Origin: an uncultured Clostridia bacterium
Lineage (GTDB): Bacteria > Bacillota > Clostridia > Christensenellales > UBA1242
NCBI GenBank assembly: GCA_949841045.1
Contig: CATKXS010000001.1
Coordinates: forward strand, 1 to 60,716
DNA length: 60,716 nt
Direction: 5' to 3'
Shown: positions 42,375-51,461 of the stretch, one piece after another
How positions within the stretch are numbered: position 1 is the stretch's first letter
Layout of the letters: every line of letters begins with the position of its first letter
Position numbers and translations under genes: made by a program
The notes under the pieces: model-generated
Told to the model about the DNA's origin: nothing
The model's input: the letters and a program-made list of their open reading frames with translations, nothing else
The model's database searches: none

Positions 42375-43673
42375 ATGTTTAAAACGATTATTGACGCTTT
42401 TAAAGTAAAGGAAATAAGGAATAAGATACTTCTTACTCTCCTTTTTCTTTTCATTTATAGACTTGGTTGCTGGATTCCTTGTATTGGGTTTAACACAAGT
42501 GTTGTGTTTGAACAAAGCAGTGGATTTGGATTCTTTGAACTTATGAACCTTGTCAGCGGTGGCGCTCTTCAAAACTGTTCAGTTCTTGCTTTGGGCGTAT
42601 CACCTTATATTACTGCATCAATCGTTATTCAACTTCTGACTGTTGCAATCCCAGCTCTTGAAAGACTTTCAAAGTCAGGCGAGGACGGCAGGCGTAAAAT
42701 CAATTTATACACTCGTATTGCAGCTTTCATTCTTGCAATCGCACAAGCTGTTGGTATCGTTGTTGGTTATGCCAACGTGGAAGGTGGGTTCGACCCAAAC
42801 CTTACAAACGTTATGCCTAAATGGCTCATCGGTGTAGGTGTTGTTCTTATTATGGTTGCAGGTGCAATGTTCACCGTTTGGATTGGTGAGAGAATTACTG
42901 ACCTTGGAATTGGAAACGGAACTTCTCTTCTTATCTTCGTAGGTATCCTTTCATCAGCAGGTACTGCAATAAGCACAATTATAAATGCTTGTACTCAAGA
43001 TATTACCTATATTTGGTATTTGGTTCTCTTCTTTGTTATTATTGTCGCAATCTTCGCGCTCATTGTCTTCATGGACGGTGGTGAACGAAGAGTTAAAGTT
43101 GACTATGCAAAACAAATCAAGGGTAGAAAGATGTACGGCGGTCAGTCAAACTATATTCCTATTAGAATAAACGCGACTGGCGTTATGCCAATTATCTTCG
43201 CGTCAGCACTTCTTACATTCCCTCAGATGATTATTTCAATCTTCTGGCCAAATGTAACTTGGTATAGTGACTGGCTTGGAACAAACTCTTGGCTTTACAT
43301 TGTACTCACAGCACTTCTTATCTTAGCATTTGCTTTCTTCTATTCTAAGATTTCATTTGACCCAAATGACATCAGTAAGCAAATTCAACAAAGAGGTGGT
43401 TTAATACAAGGTATCAGACCAGGAAAAGCAACAGCAGAATATTTAGGGAGAATATCTGGAAGAATTACATTCTTTGGAGCATTATTCCTAGCAGCAATCG
43501 CGCTTATCCCTTCACTTGCTTTCAAGGCAATTGGTGATTATGCAGGAGCTGCAGTTCTTATCAATGCGTTTAGTGTAACTGGACTTATGATTGTTGTTTC
43601 AGTTGCGCTTGAGCTTGAAAAACAATTATCAGCACAAATGTTTATGAGAAATCACAAAGGCTTCCTCGACTGA
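42375..43673 (+). CDS. secY: Preprotein translocase subunit SecY
   Basis: 432 aa with ten membrane helices. SGGALQNCSVLALGVSPYI (plug and helix 2a), the cytoplasmic loop MDGGERRVKVDYAKQIKGRK and the conserved GQSNYIPIRINATGVMPIIF are present. Forms the Sec channel that would export the lipoproteins of this window. Last gene before a repeat-filled 371-nt gap. Confidence 0.97.
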   Translation: MFKTIIDAFKVKEIRNKILLTLLFLFIYRLGCWIPCIGFNTSVVFEQSSGFGFFELMNLVSGGALQNCSVLALGVSPYITASIVIQLLTVAIPALERLSKSGEDGRRKINLYTRIAAFILAIAQAVGIVVGYANVEGGFDPNLTNVMPKWLIGVGVVLIMVAGAMFTVWIGERITDLGIGNGTSLLIFVGILSSAGTAISTIINACTQDITYIWYLVLFFVIIVAIFALIVFMDGGERRVKVDYAKQIKGRKMYGGQSNYIPIRINATGVMPIIFASALLTFPQMIISIFWPNVTWYSDWLGTNSWLYIVLTALLILAFAFFYSKISFDPNDISKQIQQRGGLIQGIRPGKATAEYLGRISGRITFFGALFLAAIALIPSLAFKAIGDYAGAAVLINAFSVTGLMIVVSVALELEKQLSAQMFMRNHKGFLD

Positions 43674-43679
43674 GCCTAA

Positions 43680-43963
43680 CGCTCAAACGACTATCGTGGG
43701 GCGAGAAGAAAGTTTAAGTCTGTAACGTTCCCGCAAACTTAGTTTGCATCATTATCGTGGAGTGTAATTAAAGGGTAAAACTTGTTACGTTCCCGTGAAC
43801 TTAGTTTGCATGCAACCAAATGTTGCACGATTATCGTAATGTTATTATTAACATTAAGCAGAATTGGTTCCGGTGAGTCAAATGTTGCACGATTATCGTT
43901 AAACGAAGTCTTAAGGTCAGGCAACGTCTGTTCCGCAACCAAATGTTGCACGAACATTGTGAA
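43680..43963 (+). repeat. Array of degenerate REP-like units between secY and adk
   Basis: About five units of 55-70 nt. Most contain an ATTATCGT-type palindrome and end in GTTCCG: near 43686, 43749, 43811-43837 (identical to copy 1 at 228-254), 43878-43899 (left arm lost) and 43935-43960. The palindrome AAACTTAGTTT occurs at ~43735 and ~43790. It lies inside the superoperon. Confidence 0.75.
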
Positions 43964-43984
43964 ATTGTTTATAAAAAATGTTAA

Positions 43985-44015
43985 TTTGCTAGCTAATTTT
44001 AAATTAGTTGGCAAA
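43985..44015 (+). other. Hairpin upstream of adk
   Basis: TTTGC / GCAAA and CTAATTT / AAATTAG pair with an internal loop. No T run follows, so it is not a typical terminator; mRNA processing or stabilisation is possible. Confidence 0.4.
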
Positions 44016-44044
44016 CAACAGCATTTTAAAATATGAGGTAAAAA

Positions 44045-44674
44045 ATGAAAATAATTCTTTTAGGTGCACCTGGAAGTGGTAAAGGTACACTCGCAAAAAA
44101 AATTTCAAAAGACTTTGATATTCCACAAATTTCAACTGGCGACCTTTTTAGAGCCATTGTAAAAGATGATAGTCCTCTTGGTAGACAGGTTAAAGAAATT
44201 ATGGAAAGTGGAAGTTTAGTTCCTGATGAAGTAACTATTGAAATCGTGAAAAAAAGAATTAACGAAAGTGACTGCAAAAATGGTTTTATTTTAGACGGCT
44301 TTCCAAGAACAGTGGCTCAAGGTGAGGCACTTGAAAAAATTACTCAAATTGACAGCGTTATTTTAGTAGAATTGCCTTTTGAAACGATTATTGAAAGACT
44401 TTCTTCTAGAAGAACTTGTCCAGACTGTGGCGAAATATTTAATACGAATGATTACGCATCTGCAAATTGTTCGAAATGTGGAGCCACTCTAATTCAGCGT
44501 GATGACGATAAACCTGAGACCATTAAACATCGTCTGGAAGTTTATGAAAATAATACTGCACCACTCATAAACTTCTACAGTGCTAGGCTGTATAAAGTGT
44601 CAAGTGATAAAACACCTGAAGACACATATAGGCCTGTGAAAACTTTTCTTGAAAGTTTGGAGGCAAAGAAGTGA
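44045..44674 (+). CDS. adk: Adenylate kinase
   Basis: 209 aa. P-loop GAPGSGKGT (residues 7-15), DGFPRTVAQGEAL and a zinc-bearing lid with four cysteines (CPDCGEIF, ANCSKCGATL). Interconverts ATP+AMP and 2 ADP. GAGGT ribosome-binding site; the stop overlaps the map start. Confidence 0.97.
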   Translation: MKIILLGAPGSGKGTLAKKISKDFDIPQISTGDLFRAIVKDDSPLGRQVKEIMESGSLVPDEVTIEIVKKRINESDCKNGFILDGFPRTVAQGEALEKITQIDSVILVELPFETIIERLSSRRTCPDCGEIFNTNDYASANCSKCGATLIQRDDDKPETIKHRLEVYENNTAPLINFYSARLYKVSSDKTPEDTYRPVKTFLESLEAKK

Positions 44675-45414
44675 ACAACTTAACTCCTGCCGAGCTTGTC
44701 TATGTTAAAAAAGCTTGTGAGATTACTAGAGATGCTTTAAACTATTGTGAAAAGCAGATTAAACCAGGTATGACCACAAAACAACTTGACAATCTCGTAG
44801 AAAAGTTTATAATAGAAAGTGGTGGTTATCCTGCCTCAAAAGGCTATGAAGGTTTTCCTGGTGCAACTTGCATGTCAGTCAATGATATGGTTGTTCACGG
44901 GATACCAAGTGATGAAGTAGTATTAAAAGAGGGGGATATAATAAGCGTTGACATTGTTGTCCGTTACAAGGGTTATCATGGAGACGCTGCACGTACATTT
45001 GCTGTTGGTAAAATATCTGAAGATAAGCAAAAACTCATGGATGTTACTAGAGAATGCTTCTTCGAAGGTGTTAAAAACCTTAAAGTAGGACATAGACTTG
45101 GTGAATTATCACATGCAATTCAAACTTATGCTGAAAGTCATGGTTACTCTGTTGTAAGAGAACTTGTTGGACACGGCATCGGCAAAGAAATGCATGAGCC
45201 ACCAAATGTCCCAAATTATGGAAGGGTGACTGATGGCCCAATTGTTACTGAAAATGCCTGCCTTGCAATTGAACCTATGATAAATATGGGGAAAAAGGAA
45301 GTTTGGCTTGTTCGTGACGGCTGGGGAGTTGTAACTCGTGACGGCAAATGTTCAGCACACTATGAAAATACCGTTCATGTTACAAAAGACGGCATAGAAA
45401 TATGGACATTGTAG
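44671..45414 (+). CDS. map: Methionine aminopeptidase, type I
   Basis: 247 aa pita-bread fold. Metal ligands lie in ISVDIVVRYKGYHGDAARTF (two Asp), GHGIGKEMHEPP (His), AIEPM (Glu) and AHYENTVHV (Glu). Removes the initiator Met from new proteins. GTG start at 44671 overlapping the adk TGA, with GGAGG 8 nt upstream. Confidence 0.96.
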   Translation: MNNLTPAELVYVKKACEITRDALNYCEKQIKPGMTTKQLDNLVEKFIIESGGYPASKGYEGFPGATCMSVNDMVVHGIPSDEVVLKEGDIISVDIVVRYKGYHGDAARTFAVGKISEDKQKLMDVTRECFFEGVKNLKVGHRLGELSHAIQTYAESHGYSVVRELVGHGIGKEMHEPPNVPNYGRVTDGPIVTENACLAIEPMINMGKKEVWLVRDGWGVVTRDGKCSAHYENTVHVTKDGIEIWTL

Positions 45415-45420
45415 GTGAAT

Positions 45421-45684
45421 ATGATAGGCATTGGTAGTGTTGTGCTGGCTACGGCTGGCAAAGAAAAGGGGGCAATCTTTGTGGTTGCCAAACTTGAAGA
45501 AAATTACGCGTATATTGTAGACGGGAAGAGGCTTAGAACGGCTAAGCCAAAAAAGAAAAGTTTTAAACATTTAAAACTTATAAATGCAGAGCCTTTAAGT
45601 GAAGAAGAAGTTCTTGACAAAAATGAAAGGGCAAATGCAAAAATTAGAAAATTTTTATCAAATCTAAGGAGTGAAAATGTCTAA
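45421..45684 (+). CDS. KOW-domain RNA-binding protein (L14e-like)
   Basis: ~87 aa. An N-terminal KOW barrel ([21 protein letters not shown]) is followed by a basic stretch ([18 protein letters not shown]) and a helical tail. Proteins of this kind occur between map and infA in many Clostridia; a ribosome-linked role is assumed, not shown. Either GTG 45415 or ATG 45421 could be the start; I chose ATG. The tail overlaps infA. Confidence 0.82.
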   Translation: MIGIGSVVLATAGKEKGAIFVVAKLEENYAYIVDGKRLRTAKPKKKSFKHLKLINAEPLSEEEVLDKNERANAKIRKFLSNLRSENV

Positions 45685-45898
45685 GGAAGATGTAATTGAA
45701 TTTGAAGGAATCGTTGAAGAGGTTTTACCTAATACCACTTTCAGAGTTCGTCTAGCCAACGGACATGAAATCATTACCTATCTTTCAGGCAAACTTAGAA
45801 AAAACTATATCAAAGTGCTTGAAGGAGACAAAGTAAAAATTGAGATGAGTCCCTATGACCTAACTAAGGGCAGAATAACTTGGAGAGAAAAGGGCTAA
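45677..45898 (+). CDS. infA: Translation initiation factor IF-1
   Basis: 73 aa OB fold: [54 protein letters not shown]. The start ATG 45677 has AAGGAG (45666-45671) upstream; the GTG at 45671 is part of that site. Overlaps the KOW gene by 8 nt. Confidence 0.95.
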   Translation: MSKEDVIEFEGIVEEVLPNTTFRVRLANGHEIITYLSGKLRKNYIKVLEGDKVKIEMSPYDLTKGRITWREKG

Positions 45899-45910
45899 AA
45901 AGGAGAAAAT

Positions 45911-46027
45911 ATGAAAGTAAGAGCATCTGTTAAGCCAATTTGTGACAAGTGTAGAGTAATCAAGAGAGATGGTAAAGTTATGGTCATCTGCTCAAAGAGT
46001 GCTAAACACAAACAAGTTCAGGGCTAA
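45911..46027 (+). CDS. rpmJ: 50S ribosomal protein L36
   Basis: 38 aa: [20 protein letters not shown] and onward to KHKQVQG. Zinc ligands C11, C14, C27 and H33 are all present (zinc form). AAGGAG ribosome-binding site at 45900-45905. Confidence 0.95.
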   Translation: MKVRASVKPICDKCRVIKRDGKVMVICSKSAKHKQVQG

Positions 46028-46051
46028 AATTTAAAAATGGAGGATAAATAA

Positions 46052-46429
46052 ATGGCAAGAATTGCTGGTGTAGACCTACCTAGAGAAAAAAGATTAGAGC
46101 TTGGTCTTACCTATATCTATGGAATTGGAAGAGTAACTTCTAATAAAATTTGCGAAGAAACGGGCGTTAGCGCAGACATTCGTGTTAAAGATTTAACCGA
46201 TGACCAAGTAGCTAAACTTCGTAACTATATTGAACACAACCTTATTGTTGAAGGTGAATTACGTAAAAAAGTCGACATGGACATTAAAAAACTTATCGAG
46301 ATAGGCTGCTATCGTGGTGTTCGTCACCGTAAGGGTCTCCCTGTAAGAGGTCAAAGCACAAAGAACAATGCTAGAACTAGAAAAGGACCAAAGAGAGTTG
46401 TTGCAGGAAGCTCTAAGAAAGGTAAGTAA
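46052..46429 (+). CDS. rpsM: 30S ribosomal protein S13
   Basis: 125 aa. [20 protein letters not shown] start and [20 protein letters not shown] end. Contacts the P-site tRNA and forms intersubunit bridges. GGAGG ribosome-binding site. Confidence 0.97.
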   Translation: MARIAGVDLPREKRLELGLTYIYGIGRVTSNKICEETGVSADIRVKDLTDDQVAKLRNYIEHNLIVEGELRKKVDMDIKKLIEIGCYRGVRHRKGLPVRGQSTKNNARTRKGPKRVVAGSSKKGK

Positions 46430-46444
46430 GGAGAAAAATAAACT

Positions 46445-46846
46445 ATGGCAACAAAACAAGTTTCTAATAAGAAAACAACTAAAAAGAGAGTTAGCAAAAA
46501 TATTTCTGCTGGACAAGTGCATATCAAAACCTCTTTCAATAACACTATTGTATGCTTTACTGACTGTGACGGTAATGTACTTTCTTGGTGCTCTTCAGGC
46601 AAACTTGGCCTAAAAGGCTCAAAGAAAAGCACACCATTTGCAGCTCAGTCTTGTGTAGAAGACGCAGCAAAAGTCGCTAAAGAACATGGTATTACAACTG
46701 TTGAAGTATTTGTTAAGGGACCTGGTAGCGGTCGTGAACTTGCTATTCGTTCACTTGCAAACTGCGAACTCAATGTTACTATGATTAAGGATGTTTCCCC
46801 AATCGCTCATAACGGTTGCAGACCTCCTAAAACAAGAAGAATTTAA
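46445..46846 (+). CDS. rpsK: 30S ribosomal protein S11
   Basis: 133 aa. [20 protein letters not shown] and the C-terminal [12 protein letters not shown], a near-invariant end. Platform protein near the mRNA exit. GGAG ribosome-binding site ~10 nt upstream. Confidence 0.97.
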   Translation: MATKQVSNKKTTKKRVSKNISAGQVHIKTSFNNTIVCFTDCDGNVLSWCSSGKLGLKGSKKSTPFAAQSCVEDAAKVAKEHGITTVEVFVKGPGSGRELAIRSLANCELNVTMIKDVSPIAHNGCRPPKTRRI

Positions 46847-46860
46847 AAGGAGAGATATAA

Positions 46861-47487
46861 ATGGCAAGAACTATTGAACCTGATTGCCGTCAATGTAGAA
46901 GAGAGGGTTGCAAACTCTTCCTTAAAGGCGAAAGATGTACAACTAAGAAATGTGCTATGGAAAGACGCCCAGTTATCCCTGGACAACATGGCAATTCAAA
47001 GAGAAGAGTTGCTTTCTCAGAATACGGCACTCAACTTCGTGAAAAACAAAAGGTTAAAAGAATGTATGGTGTTCTTGAAAACCAATTCAGAGAATATTAT
47101 GAAAAAGCTTGCAAAATGCAAGGTGTTACAGGCGAAAATATGCTTTCTTTAATCGAAAGACGTCTTGACAACGTTGTATACAGAATGGGTATCGGCGCAA
47201 GCAGAAAACAAGCTCGTCAAATCGTAAACCATGGTCTTATCACAGTTAACGGAAAAAGAGTAAACATTGCTTCTTATATGGTTAAAGCTGGTGACGTAGT
47301 TGCAATTAAGGAAAATAAACAAAACAACGAAATGTTTAAGAGCCTTAGAGGCAGCAAAATCGTAATGCCAAAGTGGGTTGAATTTGATACAAACACTTTC
47401 ACTGGGAAAATCGTTACTCTTCCTAGCAGAGAAGATGTTGATGCAGACATCAAAGAACAACTTATTGTCGAATTGTACTCGAGATAA
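46861..47487 (+). CDS. rpsD: 30S ribosomal protein S4, zinc type
   Basis: 208 aa. N-terminal cysteines C9, C12, C26 and C31 (CRQC, GERC, KKC) form the zinc site seen in the zinc form of S4; C17 is extra. The S4 RNA-binding domain is RRLDNVVYRMGIGASRKQAR. Assembly initiator; autoregulates the alpha operon in E. coli. Confidence 0.97.
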   Translation: MARTIEPDCRQCRREGCKLFLKGERCTTKKCAMERRPVIPGQHGNSKRRVAFSEYGTQLREKQKVKRMYGVLENQFREYYEKACKMQGVTGENMLSLIERRLDNVVYRMGIGASRKQARQIVNHGLITVNGKRVNIASYMVKAGDVVAIKENKQNNEMFKSLRGSKIVMPKWVEFDTNTFTGKIVTLPSREDVDADIKEQLIVELYSR

Positions 47488-47505
47488 TAATGGAGGTATG
47501 TTTAT

Positions 47506-48456
47506 ATGGAAATGGAAAGACCAAGAATATCTTGTGAAGAAACAGATAATGGTTCTTATGCAAGATTTGTTGTTGAACCACTTGAAAAAGGTTATGGTAT
47601 AACTCTTGGCAACGCGATGAGAAGAACTCTTCTCTCATCACTGCCTGGCTCAGCGCCTATTGCAATTAGGATTGCTGGGGTGGCTCATGAGTTTTCTACT
47701 GTAAGAGGAGTTACTGAAGACGTTGTTGAGATTATTCTCAACTTAAAAATGCTTGCAGTTAAATGCAAAAATGCAGATAGTGACTTCGTTACTTATCTTC
47801 ATCTTAGAAAGAGCACAGCTGGCGAAGTTACCGCTCGCGATTTTGAAGCCAATTCAGACGTTGAAATCCTTACTCCAGATTTGCACATATGCACAATGGA
47901 TGAAGGTGCAGTCCTTGATTTGGACCTCATGATTGGTAATGGAAGAGGATATGTTCCAAATAGTGAGAATAAAGCTAAGTTTGATAACATTGACTATATT
48001 GCAATGGATTCACTATTCTCACCTGTAAAACGCGTAAATTTCAATGTTGAAAGCACTCGTGTTGGACAAAGCGTGAATTTTGATAAACTTACTCTTGAGG
48101 TAGAAACAAACGGAACAACTCCTGCTAGAGAAATTGTTTCTCTTGCTGGTAAGATTGTTATGGAACATACAAACCTATTTGTTGAACTTTGCTCACAAAT
48201 TGCAAATTCAGACATACTCGTATCAAGAGAAGAAGACAAACAAGTTAAACTCATGGAACTTCCTATCGAAGAGATGGATCTTTCTGTTCGCTCATACAAC
48301 TGCTTAAAAAGAGCGGGAATTAACAATGTTGAAGACCTCACAAAGAAAACTAGAGGAGATATGCTCAAAGTTAAAAATCTTGGTATCAAATCTATTGATG
48401 AGGTTATTGCTAAACTTGAAAGTTATGGACTTTCTCTTCGCAGAGACGAAGATTAA
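47506..48456 (+). CDS. rpoA: RNA polymerase subunit alpha
   Basis: 316 aa. N-terminal dimerisation domain (EPLEKGYGITLGNAMRRTLL) and the C-terminal helix-hairpin-helix domain (SVRSYNCLKRAGINNVEDLT, NLGIKSIDEV) that contacts UP elements and activators. GGAGG ribosome-binding site. Confidence 0.97.
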   Translation: MEMERPRISCEETDNGSYARFVVEPLEKGYGITLGNAMRRTLLSSLPGSAPIAIRIAGVAHEFSTVRGVTEDVVEIILNLKMLAVKCKNADSDFVTYLHLRKSTAGEVTARDFEANSDVEILTPDLHICTMDEGAVLDLDLMIGNGRGYVPNSENKAKFDNIDYIAMDSLFSPVKRVNFNVESTRVGQSVNFDKLTLEVETNGTTPAREIVSLAGKIVMEHTNLFVELCSQIANSDILVSREEDKQVKLMELPIEEMDLSVRSYNCLKRAGINNVEDLTKKTRGDMLKVKNLGIKSIDEVIAKLESYGLSLRRDED

Positions 48457-48477
48457 ACTATTGTAAAGGAGAAAATT

Positions 48478-48987
48478 ATGGCTAATGCAAAACTTGGTAG
48501 ACCAAGCAAAGAAAAAGATGCAATGCTTAGAGGACTTGTTTCTGACCTTCTTTGGTATGGAAAAGTAGAGACTACCGTAGCTCGTGCTAAATCTGTTCGC
48601 AGTCAAGCTGAAAAACTCTTAACTCTTGCTATCAATTCATATGAAGATGTAGTAAAAGTTACTAAGGAAATCAAAGACGAGAAGGGCGTTAAAGTAAAAA
48701 CAACAGTTACAAATGACGGTCCTAAGAAATTACAAGCTCGTAGAGCACTCATGGCTTATCTTATGGACAGACAAGAGCAAAGAAAACCAAAAGAATCTAT
48801 TGAAGCTTTCACTGCAAGAACTAAGGATATTAAACATCCTCTTCTTGAAAAGATGTTCAACCTTTATGCTCCAAAATATGCAGCAAGAATAAAGGAAGTA
48901 GGACAAGGCGGTGGCTACACTAGAATCGTTAAACTCGGCGCTCGTAGAGGCGATGCTGCTGAAATGGCAATCGTAGAACTTATATAA
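48478..48987 (+). CDS. rplQ: 50S ribosomal protein L17, with internal insertion
   Basis: 169 aa against ~120 in Bacillus. The family ends (KLGRPSKEKDAMLRGLVSDL and YTRIVKLGARRGDAAEMAIV) are intact; the extra ~45 residues lie around 58-105 (IKDEKGVKVKTTVTNDGPKK, MDRQEQRKPKESIEAFTART). Last gene of the superoperon. Confidence 0.95.
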   Translation: MANAKLGRPSKEKDAMLRGLVSDLLWYGKVETTVARAKSVRSQAEKLLTLAINSYEDVVKVTKEIKDEKGVKVKTTVTNDGPKKLQARRALMAYLMDRQEQRKPKESIEAFTARTKDIKHPLLEKMFNLYAPKYAARIKEVGQGGGYTRIVKLGARRGDAAEMAIVELI

Positions 48988-48995
48988 TTAAAAAT

Positions 48996-49021
48996 TCACC
49001 TATTTATTAGGTGATTTTTTT
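48996..49021 (+). terminator. Terminator of the ribosomal superoperon
   Basis: TCACCTA (48996-49002) / TAGGTGA (49008-49014) followed by T7. Confidence 0.92.
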
Positions 49022-49026
49022 GTACA

Positions 49027-49118
49027 CACAAGATTGAAGAGAGATATATTTTAGGCGCACAAGATTAAAGAGATTTATATCTTGGGCTTGCATTAATAAA
49101 GAGAGATCTATTGAACGC
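49027..49118 (+). repeat. Three degenerate ~31-nt tandem repeats
   Basis: Units start at 49027, 49058 and ~49091, with shared CACAAGATT-AAGAGA-ATAT pattern, right after the superoperon terminator. Non-coding. Confidence 0.6.
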
Positions 49119-49237
49119 TTTCTTATTTATTTAAATACGTTAATTTTATATTTTAACTTGATTTTTTAGTAAAAACACTAAAAAACTATGAAATTATCAT
49201 AAATTATGCTAAAATTATAAAAAGAGGTAAGAAGTTT

Positions 49238-49798
49238 ATGAAATTAGTTTTGGTGACAGAAAAAAATCTAATTGAAGCCTATAATGTTCAAAAAAGTATA
49301 TTTCCAGAAGAGCCTGATTATTTGTTTTTAAAGAATGCCGTAGATAAAAAGGATAAGGCTTTAAAACACTATTTGGCTTATGACAATGGAAAATGTGTTG
49401 GAATAACAGGAGTTTATGTGGAAAATTGCGACAAGGACTCAATATGGCTTAGCTGGTTTGGAGTACTGAAAGAGAAAAGAAGTAAAGGCTATGGCAGGAA
49501 GATATTGGAGGCGACAAGGGTTATTTGCAAAAAGTTGCCTTTTAAATATTTTCGCTGTTATACCTCGTCTAAATATAACGCATCGGCTCTTCCTCTATAT
49601 AATTCATTTTTTGACATTTCTGAGAAATATGAAAATAGTGAAGATGAAACATATGAAAATACTACAATTATTTATTCTTCCTCTTTAACAAATGAAAAGG
49701 TCAAACCATGGAATAATAAGTATATTGGCATAAAAGAGTATGACGAGTTATGCGTGCAAGGTGAAGAATTTTTAAATAAAAACAGCCTAATGTCATAG
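49238..49798 (+). CDS. GNAT-family N-acetyltransferase
   Basis: 186 aa. Strand and acetyl-CoA loop LSWFGVLKEKRSKGYGRKIL (R-x-x-G-x-G) plus helix ATRVICKKLPFKYFRCYTS; substrate-side N-terminal helices PEEPDYLFLKNAV. Target unknown (small molecule or peptide). AGAGGT upstream of the ATG. Confidence 0.85.
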   Translation: MKLVLVTEKNLIEAYNVQKSIFPEEPDYLFLKNAVDKKDKALKHYLAYDNGKCVGITGVYVENCDKDSIWLSWFGVLKEKRSKGYGRKILEATRVICKKLPFKYFRCYTSSKYNASALPLYNSFFDISEKYENSEDETYENTTIIYSSSLTNEKVKPWNNKYIGIKEYDELCVQGEEFLNKNSLMS

Positions 49799-49806
49799 TA
49801 TTTTGA

Positions 49807-50115
49807 AATGCTGATTTTTCAGGTTCACAAATAACAAGTTTGGGTAAATTAAGGTCGATAGGTGGGTTTGCTAATTTTAGTAATTCTCAAATAACCGATT
49901 TAGGTAATTTAACTAGAATATGTGGAAATCTAGATTTAAGAAAAAGTAAAATTACAGATTTAGGCAAGCTTCAATATGTTGGCGGAGAGGTATTTGTTGA
50001 TAAAAACACTCCAAAATCGATATTAGATAGGCTTATTAAAGATAAAAATGGCAAATATCATTTTTATCTTGTAAAAGTTAATGAAAAATCAAATGAAGAA
50101 GAGACTGAAATTTAA
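49807..50115 (+). pseudogene. 5'-truncated repeat protein remnant
   Basis: The open frame from 49807 encodes three ~20-residue repeats (SQITSLGKLRSIGG, SQITDLGNLTRICG, SKITDLGKLQYVGG), a leucine-rich-repeat-like pattern, and then a normal C-terminus. An in-frame TGA lies just upstream (49804-49806), and there is no ATG or ribosome-binding site, so it is probably the tail of a lost gene. Confidence 0.6.
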
Positions 50116-50200
50116 TGGTAAAATAATAAAATGTTTTAAAAGCGGTGGAATTAATTAATTTTTAAAGTTTTTGAGTTAAAATTATAAAATAGAGGCAAAG

Positions 50201-50668
50201 ATGAGGGCAGTACTGCAAAGAGTTATAAACGCAAATTTAAAAGTTGATGGCAAGCTTATTTCAGAGATTGGAAAAGGTTTGGTTATATTTTTAGGTGTTG
50301 GAAAAGAGGATAGCGAAGTCGATGTGAAAGTACTTTCAGATAAGATTTCAAAGCTTAGAATATTTGAAGATGAAAATGGCAAGATGAATTTATCCATTAA
50401 AGATATTGGCGGGGAAATTTTGCTTGTTAGTCAGTTTACCCTTTTTGCAGATTGCCGTCATGGAAATCGTCCAAGTTTTTTCGATGCAATGAATCCAGAA
50501 GAAGCCAATAATTTATATAAAAATATGGAAAATTCGCTTAAAAATGCTCAAATTTCGGTAAAAACAGGTGTTTTTGGTGCTGATATGAAGATTGCCGTGC
50601 TAAATGATGGCCCAGTAACTATAATTTTAGATAGTGCTAATTTTAAATCAGTATTGACTTTTAGTTGA
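50201..50668 (+). CDS. dtd: D-aminoacyl-tRNA deacylase
   Basis: 155 aa. Opens MRAVLQRVINANLKVDGKLI; the catalytic SQFTLFAD and the cross-subunit NDGPVT motif are both present (Gly-cisPro type motif DGPV). Frees tRNA from D-amino acids. AGAGGCAAAG ribosome-binding site. The promoter of the next gene lies within its end. Confidence 0.95.
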   Translation: MRAVLQRVINANLKVDGKLISEIGKGLVIFLGVGKEDSEVDVKVLSDKISKLRIFEDENGKMNLSIKDIGGEILLVSQFTLFADCRHGNRPSFFDAMNPEEANNLYKNMENSLKNAQISVKTGVFGADMKIAVLNDGPVTIILDSANFKSVLTFS

Positions 50669-50682
50669 TTAGTTGATATAAT
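50654..50682 (+). promoter_or_regulatory. Promoter within the end of dtd
   Basis: TTGACT (50654-50659), 17-nt spacer, TATAAT (50677-50682). Confidence 0.85.
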
Positions 50683-50702
50683 CTTTTTAATTGGAGGAAT
50701 AA

Positions 50703-51305
50703 ATGAAATTTGTCGGCATATTAAAGATGTTGGGAGGAATTTGCTTTTTAGTAGCAGGAACAACATGTACTACATTAGGAGGAACATTTATTGGCGTTGG
50801 TGCTGCAAATAGGAACCAAGTTATAGATACATACAAAACAGTTGAAGAATATAAAGAACAACAAACGAAAGAGGAAGCCAGATTAAAAATTTTAGAGCAA
50901 AAATATGAAGAGGCGCAAGTACTTTACGATACAGGGAATATTTTTGAAAAAGAATTTGAAGAGATAAAAAATGAATATATTTCTTCAATTACAAAAAGCG
51001 AAAACACGTTTGTTGAAGAGTGTATATATAGTGCTAAAGAACCTGAGAATCAAATTTATAAAACTTTATTGAAGAATTCTGATGATTATTTTTTGGCCGG
51101 TACTCTTTCTTTAGCTTTAGGAACTATAATATACTTTTTTAAAGGATTGGCTTTTATGGCTGAAGATTTTGAATCTGTAACGGGCTATTATGCGGTAAGG
51201 AAAATTAAAGAAGGTTGGCAAGATTTAAAAAGTAAAAAACGAGATTCCAAAGTTAAAAGCTTTGCAAATAATGAAATTGAAGAAAACATAATAAAAGAAT
51301 CGTAA
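50703..51305 (+). CDS. Membrane protein with central coiled coil, 200 aa
   Basis: N-terminal membrane helix (GGICFLVAGTTCTTLGGTFIGV), a ~90-residue charged coiled coil (YKTVEEYKEQQTKEEARLKIL) and a second membrane helix (FLAGTLSLALGTIIYFFKGLAF), then a basic cytoplasmic tail. No family recognised. GGAGG ribosome-binding site; the terminator overlaps its end. Confidence 0.75.
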   Translation: MKFVGILKMLGGICFLVAGTTCTTLGGTFIGVGAANRNQVIDTYKTVEEYKEQQTKEEARLKILEQKYEEAQVLYDTGNIFEKEFEEIKNEYISSITKSENTFVEECIYSAKEPENQIYKTLLKNSDDYFLAGTLSLALGTIIYFFKGLAFMAEDFESVTGYYAVRKIKEGWQDLKSKKRDSKVKSFANNEIEENIIKES

Positions 51306-51322
51306 TTTCTACGATTTTTTTT
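51298..51322 (+). terminator. Terminator
   Basis: AATCGTA (51298-51304) / TACGATT (51310-51316) with T8; starts before the stop codon. Confidence 0.85.
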
Positions 51323-51409
51323 AAATTTTAAATTAATAAGGTTATGTTTTGTAACCTATGCAAGTTATATAAAAGGGATAATATCAAACAAAACAAACTA
51401 AATTTATAA

Positions 51410-51438
51410 TTGACATAATAGTAAAAAAAAGATATACT
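51410..51438 (+). promoter_or_regulatory. Promoter of the PHP-whiA-dnaE cluster
   Basis: TTGACA (51410-51415), 17-nt spacer, TATACT (51433-51438). Confidence 0.85.
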
Positions 51439-51461
51439 ATTTTTATATATATGGGGGACTC

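Noticed and set aside
43680-43963. CRISPR array
   Set aside because: Units are degenerate, unequal in length, and the variable parts are not spacer-like; no cas genes are nearby.
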